NCBI GenBank assembly: GCA_964493325.1
Contig: CAZBMD010000010.1
Location: 1 to 52,648 of the forward strand
DNA: 52,648 nt
Origin: CAZBMD01 sp964493325
GTDB lineage: Bacteria > Babelota > Babeliae > Babelales > RVW-14
Direction of reading: 5' to 3'
In this document: positions 16,554 through 25,149 of the stretch, piece by piece
Position numbering within the stretch: position 1 is the first letter of the stretch
Layout of the letters: each line of letters opens with the position of its first letter
Notes under the pieces: generated by a model
Seen by the model: only the letters and a program-made list of their open reading frames with translations
The model's database searches: none
Told to the model about the DNA's origin: nothing
Position numbers and translations under genes: made by a program

Positions 16554-16617
16554 AAAAAGGTACGAAGGTGTTTGGCTGGGCACTGTTCTGCCCAGCCAAA
16601 CACCTTCGTACCTTTTT
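16554..16617. terminator. 29-bp perfect hairpin terminator
   Basis: Arms 16554-16582 and 16589-16617 are perfectly complementary (AAAAAGGTACGAAGG... and its complement) around the 6-base loop CTGTTC. On the minus strand the stem ends in a T run, placing it as the terminator of the 16616-17413 gene, whose stop codon lies in the arm. The stem is much longer than a usual terminator. Confidence 0.85.
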
Positions 16618-17413
16618 ATTTTTCGTCTTCGTCTCGAGACTTACTGAATTGCAAGGTTCTTGTTGATTTCTCTTTTACTTCTTTAATTGGAAACTCAATT
16701 TTAAGCTGGTCATCTTTAAAGGTCATTACATAATCTTCGCTGATAATATTGTTTGGTAGATCGATGTTAACCTTTAGGCTGCCATTGTCATATTCAAGAA
16801 TTTGTCTTCGACCATTAATAAACGATGCTGATCGTAATGATTCACTCCTGTGATGGAAAACTGACGCATCATTTTTTTTACTTTTTTTGGTCTTAGCTTT
16901 TTCTTCTTTTTTTAGAGCGGTGACCGTTAATGTGCGTACTGTTTTTTTATCATCTTTCTCATCAATCGTTATATTCAGATCATTTTTATCAAATCCTGGA
17001 ATTGTTATAACAATGCTTAGGATTTTGCCGTCGTCGCTGGTTGATTCTTTAATTTTATACTTGCTAAGCTCATTTTGTTTTGAAATACCATCCCGAAGTT
17101 CATTGGTAAGCGATTCTATATGCTTGGTTTGAGCTTCTATAAATTCTAATGCTTTTTTTGGGCTGCCAAGTGACGCTTGCGCTGCATCACGATAGGCGCG
17201 ATGAAGTTTGCGGCTTACCTCATGCAATTGCTTGGAAAGAGGTTTGTGTCTTGTGATATCTTCAAAATCGATATTCTTATCAAAAAAGGGATGGCTAAAC
17301 ATTTTATCAATGTTAGCAAAAATATCATGGTCATGAACCATTGCTTTTGTTTGAGCTACAAATGATAGTGATATTAAAAGACTGGCTGCAAGCATGCGCT
17401 GTAATTTGTTCAT
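16616..17413 (-). CDS. exported protein with small-heat-shock (Hsp20/alpha-crystallin) domain
   Basis: 265 residues. AAGGAG precedes the ATG. A signal peptide (LAASLLISLSFVAQTKA, residues 8-24) is followed by a helical region (about 55-115) and an alpha-crystallin-like domain split by a basic insert: SIVITIPGFDKNDLNITID, then a Lys-rich stretch, then GSLKVNIDLPNNI and DDQLKIEFPIKE. The order matches the ACD strands, including the IPGF and LKIEFP ends. Most sHSPs are cytosolic holdases; a signal peptide would put this one in the periplasm or outside. ACD assignment is by pattern. Confidence 0.72.
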   Translation of the reverse strand: MNKLQRMLAASLLISLSFVAQTKAMVHDHDIFANIDKMFSHPFFDKNIDFEDITRHKPLSKQLHEVSRKLHRAYRDAAQASLGSPKKALEFIEAQTKHIESLTNELRDGISKQNELSKYKIKESTSDDGKILSIVITIPGFDKNDLNITIDEKDDKKTVRTLTVTALKKEEKAKTKKSKKNDASVFHHRSESLRSASFINGRRQILEYDNGSLKVNIDLPNNIISEDYVMTFKDDQLKIEFPIKEVKEKSTRTLQFSKSRDEDEK

Positions 17414-17545
17414 GATGACTCCTTAAAAAAAATACCAACAAAAAAACTTAACACATACAACTTTTACTCTTGTTGATAATTTTATTTTGCAAAACTAGGG
17501 TGCAATGTCAAGATGCCTCAAAACGGCATTGCTCTGCAATCAATA

Positions 17546-17574
17546 AAAAAAGGCTTAGAAAAATCTAAGCCTTA
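17546..17574 (-). terminator. rho-independent terminator
   Basis: Ten-bp perfect stem AAGGCTTAGA / TCTAAGCCTT (17551-17560, 17565-17574) with loop AAAA. On the minus strand it is followed by a run of seven T. It ends the 17602-17811 lipoprotein gene. Confidence 0.88.
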
Positions 17575-17601
17575 ATAACGATTTAATCAGAAGATTAGTG
17601 G

Positions 17602-17811
17602 TTATTTTTCATCTTCGTTATCTGATTCATCTTCATCATGTGTTGCATTATCATTGTCATGAAGTTCAGGAGCTTTTGACTCTGAAGCTTCGTCCATCAT
17701 TGCAGCATTTTCTGTTTCTGGCGCCGCTGCTTCTTTTTTACCAATGCCACATGAACACAAAAATGAAAGAGCAAGGATACTGAGAGCACTGGTCATCATG
17801 TTTTTCAACAT
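17602..17811 (-). CDS. small acidic lipoprotein
   Basis: 69 residues with AGGAG before the ATG. Hydrophobic residues 8-18 run into LCSC-G, a lipobox with Cys20 (the preceding Cys is unusual). The mature part is Ala/Glu-rich and ends in an Asp/Glu/Asn/His tail (HDNDNATHDEDESDNEDEK region) that could bind divalent metal. No known domain. It has its own terminator and is probably a single-gene unit. Confidence 0.72.
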   Translation of the reverse strand: MLKNMMTSALSILALSFLCSCGIGKKEAAAPETENAAMMDEASESKAPELHDNDNATHDEDESDNEDEK

Positions 17812-17967
17812 AAAAATTCTCCTAATTGAACCATAAAATTATCGGGAAACGTGTATTAGATAACTGAATACGTTTATACAGTAAAAAAAATAAATAAAAA
17901 AATCAATTTTTTTGTCAGTTTGGACAAGATAGCATGATGAGTCTAAGTATGTACAAAAGTTTTGGGG

Positions 17968-20148
17968 TTAGTCTTTTAGCGAGAGAAAGATGCGAAATAA
18001 TGCCCCGTTTTTGCTCGGCAAAAGATCAATGCTTCCACCAAGCTGAGTGACGATATCGCGAACAATAGCAAGACCAAGCCCCATGTTTTTTTTGTCGGTC
18101 GAAACATACGGTAAAAAAAGATTTTCACGTACGCTATTGGGGATCCCAGGTCCGTTATCTTGGAACAACAGCTCGAGTTTTTTTGTATCGCTATGGACAA
18201 GCGTTGTAATAGTTATCGATGGATTGGTTGTTTCTTTGAGGTGGAGTGCTCTGACGCTATTGTCAAGTAAGTTTACAAGTACACGTTTGATCTTTTTTTT
18301 ATCACTATGCAGGCTAAAAATTGTCGATGAAAAGTACGCATCAAATGTTATTGCTGGGTAGCTAATGCGATACAAACATAAAATTTCATTGATAATTTCA
18401 TGAATATGTATTGGTTCGATAACAGGAAGCGGCATTGACGCAAATTCAGAAAAATGACTGGCAAGGTCTTGGATAATTTTTACCTGATTAAGTATAGTGT
18501 TTGTGCAGCCCATAAAAATAGTATCATCTGCAAGTTCGTTACGATATTTTCTTTGTAGCCGTTGCGTTGCAAGTTGAATGGGTGTTAATGGATTTTTGAT
18601 TTCATGAGCCATTTGCTTTGCAGCTTCTTGCCATGTTTTCATTTGATTTTCTTTAACAATTTTTGTCAGATCTTCTACCACAACAAGGGTGCTTTTGGGG
18701 TTTGTGGTAAGATTTTTTATTGAATTTAGTACTGTAAGTTGGATCATAAATGTTCGGATATTACCATTAACAGCGTAGGTAAATTCTCGGGTGATTTGGC
18801 GTTTGTTCTTACGGTGTAATTCTTTGACGAAGGAAAATAATTTCTTGCGAAGCTCAGCGGGCAAGAAGGTAATTTTTTTGTTCCTAAATCGTGAGATGCC
18901 CAAAAGGGATGTAAGAAGTTCTTTGGATGCATTGTTGTAGGTGATGATGCGTCCAAAGTCATTAACTAAAAACACAGACGATCGAAGATTTTCAAGGATC
19001 ATCATGGTCTCTTTGTGCCTCATTTCTAGTTGTGATCGAGCGCTTTTTAGGGCTGAGGTCATCTCATTAAACCCGCGAGCAAGGCTGCGTAGGTCACTGT
19101 TGGGGTGGTAGCTGACCTGAACATCCCAATCGCCCTTACGCACGCGTTCTGTTGCTTTTAGCAGTTCTTGGATTGGCGTGCTGATGCCTCGAGCCAAGTA
19201 AAAGGCGCACCACATGGACAAAAATAGAATCAGTAACGTTACCAAAATGAAGGTAAAAATGTAGTTCGTGTAGATGGGGTTGCGCATTGATTTGAGTTGT
19301 TGATAATCCGCAAGGGCGTTTTGGACCTCGATGAGTGGATAGCGGATATTTTCTGGGTAGCGGTGCACAAGGATGAGGGTCTGGTTGTTGTATGTATGCA
19401 CCCAATAAAGTGATCCGTAAAAATCAAATATATACGGGTCTTTGTCTATCTGTTCAATGGTTTTTAAAAACTTAAGCCTTAAACTTCCCATCGAGCGGTC
19501 GTTAAGTGTGCGGTATTCCCTCCATATTTTGATTTCATCAAGTAAGGACGTGTTTAGTGGCGGTTCTTCTTTTTTCCACAAGTACCATTGCAGCGGTGCC
19601 AAAGATTCATGGGTAGCAATGATTGTGGGCATGATTTTCTCAATGGTGGATGAGTTTGCCTCATTATCTTGAACGGAGGCTAGTTGGGCAAGGAGTTCTT
19701 GTCCTGCTTGGCTTAGCTTGTTACGGATGGCTGCACTATTTTGCTCATGAAGACGCAAGCCATGTTGAAGACCCGTTTCAATGCGCGCATGAAACCAGTC
19801 ATCGATGCTGGTGGTGATAAGCTTGCCAGCAATAAAAAAAACAAAAAACGATGGGAGAATAGAAAAAAGGGTAAAAGCAAAAAGAAGGTTTCTTTTAAAA
19901 ACGCTTCCAGGTACTTCTTTGTGTCGTTCGATAAATAATTTAATGCTTTGCCGAATAATAATATAAAGAAGGATGACTATCACAACAACGTGCACATTGA
20001 TCAGTAGAAAAAGGGATGCTCTATTGAGACCTGCACCAATAAGGTGCTGTTTCCGTTGTAAAAAAAGCTCTAACCAGCTGGTGACAAAAAGTGCGCAAAA
20101 GCTTATCAAGAGAACAAAGAAGCGTTTTTTAACAGATGTCGTAATCAC
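17968..20148 (-). CDS. NtrY-like membrane sensor histidine kinase
   Basis: 726 residues, GTG start. Three N-terminal membrane helices (about 10-30, 42-64, 88-110), an extracytoplasmic sensor domain (about 112-295), a fourth helix (about 297-322), HAMP (STPIQELLKATERVRKGDW), a PAS-like region, then the kinase: H-box MAHEIKNPLTPIQLATQRLQ with His515, N-box LVNLLDNSVRAL, and G boxes DNGPGIP and GLGLAI. The layout and H-box match NtrY, which pairs with NtrX. No response regulator gene is next to it, so the pair is split. Signal and regulon cannot be read from the sequence. Confidence 0.92.
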   Translation of the reverse strand: MITTSVKKRFFVLLISFCALFVTSWLELFLQRKQHLIGAGLNRASLFLLINVHVVVIVILLYIIIRQSIKLFIERHKEVPGSVFKRNLLFAFTLFSILPSFFVFFIAGKLITTSIDDWFHARIETGLQHGLRLHEQNSAAIRNKLSQAGQELLAQLASVQDNEANSSTIEKIMPTIIATHESLAPLQWYLWKKEEPPLNTSLLDEIKIWREYRTLNDRSMGSLRLKFLKTIEQIDKDPYIFDFYGSLYWVHTYNNQTLILVHRYPENIRYPLIEVQNALADYQQLKSMRNPIYTNYIFTFILVTLLILFLSMWCAFYLARGISTPIQELLKATERVRKGDWDVQVSYHPNSDLRSLARGFNEMTSALKSARSQLEMRHKETMMILENLRSSVFLVNDFGRIITYNNASKELLTSLLGISRFRNKKITFLPAELRKKLFSFVKELHRKNKRQITREFTYAVNGNIRTFMIQLTVLNSIKNLTTNPKSTLVVVEDLTKIVKENQMKTWQEAAKQMAHEIKNPLTPIQLATQRLQRKYRNELADDTIFMGCTNTILNQVKIIQDLASHFSEFASMPLPVIEPIHIHEIINEILCLYRISYPAITFDAYFSSTIFSLHSDKKKIKRVLVNLLDNSVRALHLKETTNPSITITTLVHSDTKKLELLFQDNGPGIPNSVRENLFLPYVSTDKKNMGLGLAIVRDIVTQLGGSIDLLPSKNGALFRIFLSLKD

Positions 20149-20297
20149 AAAAGGCCTGACTTGTATTGTAGGAGGTTAAGCAGATGATCATCCCAGAATA
20201 CGGTTACTAAAACTTATGTCAAATATTTTTTAATTGAAATTATTTAGCTTTAAAATAACTATCAATATAGGCTTATAATATTGAAGATGAATTTCTA

Positions 20298-20325
20298 TTG
20301 CGATAAATAATCGCCGTGCTATACT
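20298..20325 (+). promoter_or_regulatory. sigma70-type promoter upstream of the 20404 gene
   Basis: TTGCGA (20298-20303), 16-base spacer, TATACT (20320-20325). It lies 79 bases before the ATG of the large exported protein pair. Prediction by consensus only. Confidence 0.5.
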
Positions 20326-20403
20326 TTTTCTTCGGGGCGGACTGTGTGCTGGTGTCCAACATACATTCCATTAATTTAGATAATTTTGTTGGGGGGCCTT
20401 CAA

Positions 20404-22578
20404 ATGCTTAATATTCTTGTATCTTTTGTATTGACCTGTGGCCTTATATTTGGGACATCTTATGCAGATGTTCAGATTGAAACTGGATCTACACCGGTAT
20501 TAACTGAGCGGTTGTCAGAAAACATTATTCAAAACTTTCTTAGGCAACTTTCTGATCTTGATTATGAGCGATCAGTAGAGCTTGTTGTTCCTCTTCCAGG
20601 GCTTGATCGTGAACTTGTCTACGCATGGAATTTTATAGGTGCGGGTGATCCGTTTTTGCCGCTCCAAAAGGTTGTGGCAAAAGAACGTATGATCAAAAAA
20701 GCAGTTGAGTCACCGTCTTCAGGATTGATCAAAGATCTTGGAACTCTGTATTTTAAGAACAAAGTTGTTCAGCAAGCAAAAACAAGCGATATTCTTAACC
20801 AGTGGTTTGGTAGTATCGAGCTTTCTCCGTCAAAAATTTTTGCGCTTAAAATGCTTCTTCTGCTTAAGTCTGCTTCCCAGTTAGGGACTGAGTATTTGAA
20901 ATGGGAACTCTTTAAGCTTCTATTCAGGTTAAGTCTTTCTGAAGATATTACACTATTTGATACATCAAAAAAATTATCAAGCTATTTCCCTGAAGTACTA
21001 ACAGAGCTTGTGCCAGAAGTTTTTGATATGGTTGATGGCATATGGGCTTCTCTTTTTGAGCAAGCTGTTCTTCCTTCCGATGGTGTGCATTCTATTGCCA
21101 ACATCGCCTGTTACGTTTTTTATGATCGTGAAAATGCTGAGCTGTGCTTTGATACAATTAAGCGTTTTGGATCTGCCGATGTACATGAGTCGATTAATAC
21201 TTTTTCAACGGTTGCCCGTATGCAGATAGTATCTCTTGCGCAGTTGCAAGAGTTTTCTGCAATGGCCGCTAAGGTTTCTCCTCAGCTGAATCGAATTAGC
21301 CCTTTGACCAAATTAATTGGTGTTCAGGATTATGGATTTATTGATTTCACCAAAGCTGATAGCAATCTACCGGCTCCACTTAAAGCTGCTTTGCTCGAGG
21401 CAAAAACTCCTGACATAGTTATGGCTCAAGCTGACGATGGTTATATGTGGCTTGCTCACAAATCATATGTGCTTGGATACAACGATACGGTTAAATATTT
21501 GACCAGTAGTTTGGTTTCTGCTTTCAAAGAGTACGTCAATACGCGTAGCAGCGTTCTCACTCATTCATTTACCTACAGACAAGTGCTTGCAGAGCGTGAA
21601 AATGAGCAACGATTGATTAATAGTTTCTTGCAAACGCCAGAAGGTAAGAAATCTGCACAGCGCATTGCGAAAGAAATTGCTTCTGTAGCTTCTAATGATA
21701 TTCATGACCTACAAGCGCAGCGCATCCAAGAGAGTATTGCAAAAGTTCAGTCTGAGCTTGATGCGATAGAAATAGAATGCAAGCAGCTTCAAGACGTTTT
21801 AAAAGTGCAGCAGCAGAGTACAATATTGCGCCAGCTTGTTGAGCAAAAAGAAAATAAAAAAAGAGCATTGCTCTCCGAGTTAGAGCAACTAGAAAAAAAC
21901 TTTGTACAGTCATCAAGACAACTTGTTGAAACAGCTAAGCAAGAGCGTGCTGAAAAATGTGTTCAGTATGCAGCTCAAATTAAAGATCTTAACGCCTTGA
22001 TGAGCACGCTTGATCCGGCTAGTGATTTGTATCGCGAGCTTTCTCAAAGTGTTGCCGATCTTAATGCCGCAATCAATGCACTGCAGCAAACGGGAGCATT
22101 GGTTCAGCTGCAATCGCAGGATAGTGTGAAGCGTTCATTGATGATCAAGGTTTATCAGGCTGAAATTGAAGAGCTTGAAGCTCTACGCAGTGCATCAACA
22201 AGCAATGATACCAGCACTGATCCAATTATTGCTAAAGCAATGCAGGCAAAAAATAAAGTCTTTGAAGCAGGGCTTCTTGCCTATCTAAATCATGTAAAAA
22301 GCTTAGTTACTCGTCTGACCGCAGCCGAAGGTGTTTCTACGGTAAGTAAGATGCTGTATGAAAACCAGTACCTTGCCGCAATGATGAGTGATCTTGCCAG
22401 CGATATTCCAGAATTTAAAAAGATTCGAGATCGCCTATTTGACCGCTTGAGCTGGATTATCTCCAACTCAACCTGTGTTGCTGAGCATTTTTCTATCTGG
22501 CACTACCTTGTTCAATCTTTCTTACCTGAATTCCTTCCAACGTTTGAGCAGCTGACAGCGTCAATGGTTCGAGCGTAA
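20404..22578 (+). CDS. large exported protein of unknown function, coiled-coil C-terminal half
   Basis: 724 residues. ATG 20404 follows a G-rich Shine-Dalgarno; the signal peptide is NILVSFVLTCGLIFGTSYA (cut near residue 20). Residues about 25-390 are mixed helical with no recognised motif. About 415-600 form a long heptad-rich coiled coil (ESIAKVQSELDAIEIECKQL, KRALLSELEQLEKNF), and the end is again globular. Its partner gene starts 12 bases after its stop and encodes another large exported protein, so the two may form one complex. I recognise neither. Confidence 0.7.
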   Translation: MLNILVSFVLTCGLIFGTSYADVQIETGSTPVLTERLSENIIQNFLRQLSDLDYERSVELVVPLPGLDRELVYAWNFIGAGDPFLPLQKVVAKERMIKKAVESPSSGLIKDLGTLYFKNKVVQQAKTSDILNQWFGSIELSPSKIFALKMLLLLKSASQLGTEYLKWELFKLLFRLSLSEDITLFDTSKKLSSYFPEVLTELVPEVFDMVDGIWASLFEQAVLPSDGVHSIANIACYVFYDRENAELCFDTIKRFGSADVHESINTFSTVARMQIVSLAQLQEFSAMAAKVSPQLNRISPLTKLIGVQDYGFIDFTKADSNLPAPLKAALLEAKTPDIVMAQADDGYMWLAHKSYVLGYNDTVKYLTSSLVSAFKEYVNTRSSVLTHSFTYRQVLAERENEQRLINSFLQTPEGKKSAQRIAKEIASVASNDIHDLQAQRIQESIAKVQSELDAIEIECKQLQDVLKVQQQSTILRQLVEQKENKKRALLSELEQLEKNFVQSSRQLVETAKQERAEKCVQYAAQIKDLNALMSTLDPASDLYRELSQSVADLNAAINALQQTGALVQLQSQDSVKRSLMIKVYQAEIEELEALRSASTSNDTSTDPIIAKAMQAKNKVFEAGLLAYLNHVKSLVTRLTAAEGVSTVSKMLYENQYLAAMMSDLASDIPEFKKIRDRLFDRLSWIISNSTCVAEHFSIWHYLVQSFLPEFLPTFEQLTASMVRA

Positions 22579-22590
22579 GGGGTTGTGATC

Positions 22591-24423
22591 ATGATAAAAA
22601 TAATACAGGCCATAGGCCTGTTTATTGGCTGTGCCAGTTTTTTACAAGGTGCTGTCAGTGACGTTGACTTGTTTGCCAACATGTATCAACAGCTTGATGC
22701 CGAAACCGATTCAACCAAAAAAGAAAAGCTGCAGCAGGAGATAAATCTTCTGGCGCAGAAGTTGAAAAATGCTGAAGAATCTGATGCTTTTTTGCAGGCA
22801 GAAGAGCCGCAAAAACTTGAAGTAAAAGACCTATGCGGTGAAAAGGCGCCTCGAGAACAGCTTTATACCGAGCTCAAACTGGTTGAAGAAAAATTTCTTT
22901 TTTTTCAACAGCACTTGTGCATTAAAGACCTTTTACCGTCTGAGCTTCATATCCAGTATGATGAACTCATGTATTTTTTTTCATCGCGTATTAACGTTCT
23001 TAAGCAGCTCTGGCAGATTGAAAGTATGGCCGATCAGGATCTAGATCAAGAGAAAATTTTTCAAGCAAAAACTACTGTTCTGCTTCAATCTTTTGATGTT
23101 ATGATTTCTATTCATGGAGCTATAACTCATTTACTGTTATCCCTTAATCTTTCAACCGATCCATTTGATTTAGTCCTGCAAGTGCAGCGTTTGTGTCTTG
23201 ATGCGTATACCCTGGTAATACAAGATCGTCACGAGGCTTTTAATCGCTCTGATGCTCATGCATGGGGGCAGGGGGAATCGCTGTACCGTGCTTGTGCTGC
23301 AAAGTTTGTTTATCAGGTTATTCCAAAAAACATTAAAGGGTCTCTTTTTGTGCGTCTGTTTGAGCGTGTAGTAAAATTAGGCATGAACACTAAGATATTT
23401 TCATTGCTCCTTAAAAATCCATACGGACCACATGACCAGTTTTATGCACAATACGCACAGGTTGCAAGTTGTTATGGACTTCGTCGGGTTCGTGGAATTG
23501 ATGGACGTGATGGAGAGCTTAATGATTCCATCAACGATCTTATTTCTTTGTTGCAAAATATGCACATTAATTATGGTGATACAGGTGATGGACGGGAGAA
23601 TCCAATGCTTTTTGCTGCAACGCAGAAGCTGCGTAGGCACATTCTTGCAATCAAGCACGATCTTGATCTTCATGATAGTTTTTCCATTGATTATGCCAAA
23701 GATGCCGAAAAGCGTTTAGTGGCGATCATTTACGTTGATTTGATCAAAAACAAAGATTTTACAAAAATTATCAATGACCACACACTCCACGGTGTTGCAC
23801 AGCAGTATCAGACCTCTCTGAATATTTTTCTGCTCACATACGACTATTCATGTGATCTGCTGTGCACACTGTGCAAAATTGAATATGATCTTCAGAATAT
23901 TGCAGTGCGGTGTGCTCGCTCAGGGTTGGCTAGTTTGTTGTTTGGTCAAACGCCAGCAGGTCTAATTCTTAATAAAATGTTGCAGTCAACGCAGATTGCC
24001 ATTGCACAAGTGCAGTCAAAAATTTCACCCGATTCCAAAGGGTTTTTTGGTAGGCTTTTGACCGGAGATTGGTCTGAAGCGCAAGCGCCTGTTCAACCAA
24101 AACCAGGGCTTGTTGCTCAATGGGCTGGTAAGTTGTTTGGCACAAAGTTTCATGATAATCAATCAGCTGCATTGCATGCTGTAGGACGTGTTAGTCCCTT
24201 GGCCATCATGGCTGTGCTCAAATGTGCAGCGCCGTATATGACGCAGTCGTTGCGTGAAAATGTTGTTTATTTTTTAACTGGTGTTGAGCGCAAGAGTAAG
24301 CAGGAACAAGAAAATGCGCTAGCTACTTTCTTGACTGGCAACCCAGAGCTTATCGCTCAGCTGTGTGAAGATAATCCTTCTCTCAAGCAGGTGCTTTTGC
24401 AGTATGTGAAAGATGCTTCGTAG
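22591..24423 (+). CDS. large exported protein of unknown function, partner of the 20404 gene
   Basis: 610 residues from ATG 22591, chosen because AAGGGG (22577-22582) is spaced correctly for it; the in-frame GTG at 22585 is too close. Signal peptide IIQAIGLFIGCASFLQGA (to about residue 20). The rest is mainly helical, with an early coiled-coil (STKKEKLQQEINLLAQKLKN) and no catalytic signature. Two Cys-rich spots (LLCTLCKIEY) may be disulfides. The reading frame is long and intact, so the gene is under selection, but its role is unknown. Confidence 0.68.
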   Translation: MIKIIQAIGLFIGCASFLQGAVSDVDLFANMYQQLDAETDSTKKEKLQQEINLLAQKLKNAEESDAFLQAEEPQKLEVKDLCGEKAPREQLYTELKLVEEKFLFFQQHLCIKDLLPSELHIQYDELMYFFSSRINVLKQLWQIESMADQDLDQEKIFQAKTTVLLQSFDVMISIHGAITHLLLSLNLSTDPFDLVLQVQRLCLDAYTLVIQDRHEAFNRSDAHAWGQGESLYRACAAKFVYQVIPKNIKGSLFVRLFERVVKLGMNTKIFSLLLKNPYGPHDQFYAQYAQVASCYGLRRVRGIDGRDGELNDSINDLISLLQNMHINYGDTGDGRENPMLFAATQKLRRHILAIKHDLDLHDSFSIDYAKDAEKRLVAIIYVDLIKNKDFTKIINDHTLHGVAQQYQTSLNIFLLTYDYSCDLLCTLCKIEYDLQNIAVRCARSGLASLLFGQTPAGLILNKMLQSTQIAIAQVQSKISPDSKGFFGRLLTGDWSEAQAPVQPKPGLVAQWAGKLFGTKFHDNQSAALHAVGRVSPLAIMAVLKCAAPYMTQSLRENVVYFLTGVERKSKQEQENALATFLTGNPELIAQLCEDNPSLKQVLLQYVKDAS

Positions 24424-24560
24424 ATGTGCTTGGAGCCTTTGTTTTATTCTCGAATATTCTTTTACAATTCTTGAAGCCCAGCTTTCTTCTTTATAAGAAT
24501 GTTTGGTTGAGTATCTACCCCGTCCATTTCAAGGGTTCGTTCATTCATAATCAATAATTC
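24424..24560. other. non-coding flank before the MITE-like element
   Basis: No intact gene on either strand. The minus strand has protein-like stretches broken by stops (for example SYKEESWASRIVKEYS), possibly the trace of a lost gene; I do not recognise it. Together with the element that follows, it fills the gap to the small gene at 24761. Confidence 0.3.
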
Positions 24561-24747
24561 CTAGGTTCTGTTGAGTTTTTAACCAATTTATTAATTTTGA
24601 TAGAATATTGTCTAATCGAACAATTTACTATTATTCGATGTCATCCCCGATCTAGTCGGGGATGACATCGTGCCGATGAGTATAATTTTACAATATCAAT
24701 ACAGCTATATTTCTTCATTGCTCTTTTAAAAACTCAACAGAACCTAG
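24561..24747. mobile_element. MITE-like element, 22-bp perfect terminal inverted repeats
   Basis: Left end 24561-24582 (CTAGGTTCTGTTGAGTTTTT plus AA) and right end 24726-24747 are exact complements. The outermost CTAG at both ends is palindromic and could be a 4-bp target duplication rather than part of the repeat. Total length 187 bp with no coding capacity; a second perfect palindrome sits in the middle (24636-24670). No transposase is in the window, so it would need one in trans (the CTAG target suggests an IS5- or IS630-type enzyme; inference). Confidence 0.75.
24636..24670. repeat. 15-bp perfect palindrome inside the MITE-like element
   Basis: Arms CGATGTCATCCCCGA (24636-24650) and TCGGGGATGACATCG (24656-24670) around TCTAG. 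GTCATCCCCGA-type palindromes are common dispersed intergenic repeats in Rickettsia-like and other intracellular bacteria, so this may be an older repeat captured by the element or nested in it. Confidence 0.8.
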
Positions 24748-24760
24748 ACCGACTCCAAGG

Positions 24761-24931
24761 CTAAAGCAAAAAATTTGATCTCGAGACACCATTGTTTATC
24801 ACGTTGAGCATTTGTTGTATTGCAGCATCAAGATTGTGCTGTGAGACCTCGTGGTTAGCACTGGTTGGTCTGACCGAAGAATGTGCAGTAAAGCAAAGTG
24901 TGAGGAGGAGACATAAAATTTTTTTGAGCAT
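24761..24931 (-). CDS. small exported peptide
   Basis: 56 residues. ATG at 24931 has AAGGAA upstream and begins a signal peptide (KKILCLLLTLCFTAHSS). The mature part is about 38 residues and polar (VSQHNLDAAIQQMLNVINNG), possibly one amphipathic helix. The stop codon lies only 13 bases from the right end of the MITE-like element, so the 3' untranslated region was probably altered by its insertion. Function unknown. Confidence 0.5.
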   Translation of the reverse strand: MLKKILCLLLTLCFTAHSSVRPTSANHEVSQHNLDAAIQQMLNVINNGVSRSNFLL

Positions 24932-25074
24932 AGAAAGTTCCTTTTTCAATATATAAAAAGAATGGTGCCTCATGATAGAAAAAGGAATGAAAAGTCAATT
25001 AAGAAGGATGTTTTTTGATGATTTAGGTCTAGGGGTGAAACCTATTTTTTATGGAGATTCAGTTGAAGTTAAAA

Positions 25075-25113
25075 AACAAAACCAGAGAAGAATTTTTCTT
25101 CTCTGGTTTTGTT
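25075..25113 (-). terminator. rho-independent terminator
   Basis: 18-bp perfect stem (25075-25092 and 25096-25113, core ACCAGAGAAGAA) with a 3-base loop; on the minus strand a T run follows. It ends the 25150-26028 gene. Confidence 0.9.
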
Positions 25114-25149
25114 AAGTTTATAGATTTGGATTTTATTCTTCAGAATAAT

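Noticed and set aside
20386..20403. TTG start for the large exported protein
   Set aside because: The ATG at 20404 directly opens the signal peptide and the G-rich stretch before it serves as ribosome site; the TTG would overlap that site.
24561..24747. Riboswitch or CRISPR-like repeat
   Set aside because: There is only one pair of ends plus one central palindrome, with no repeated unit-spacer pattern and no downstream gene on the same strand. The mobile-element reading fits better. No CRISPR array was seen elsewhere.
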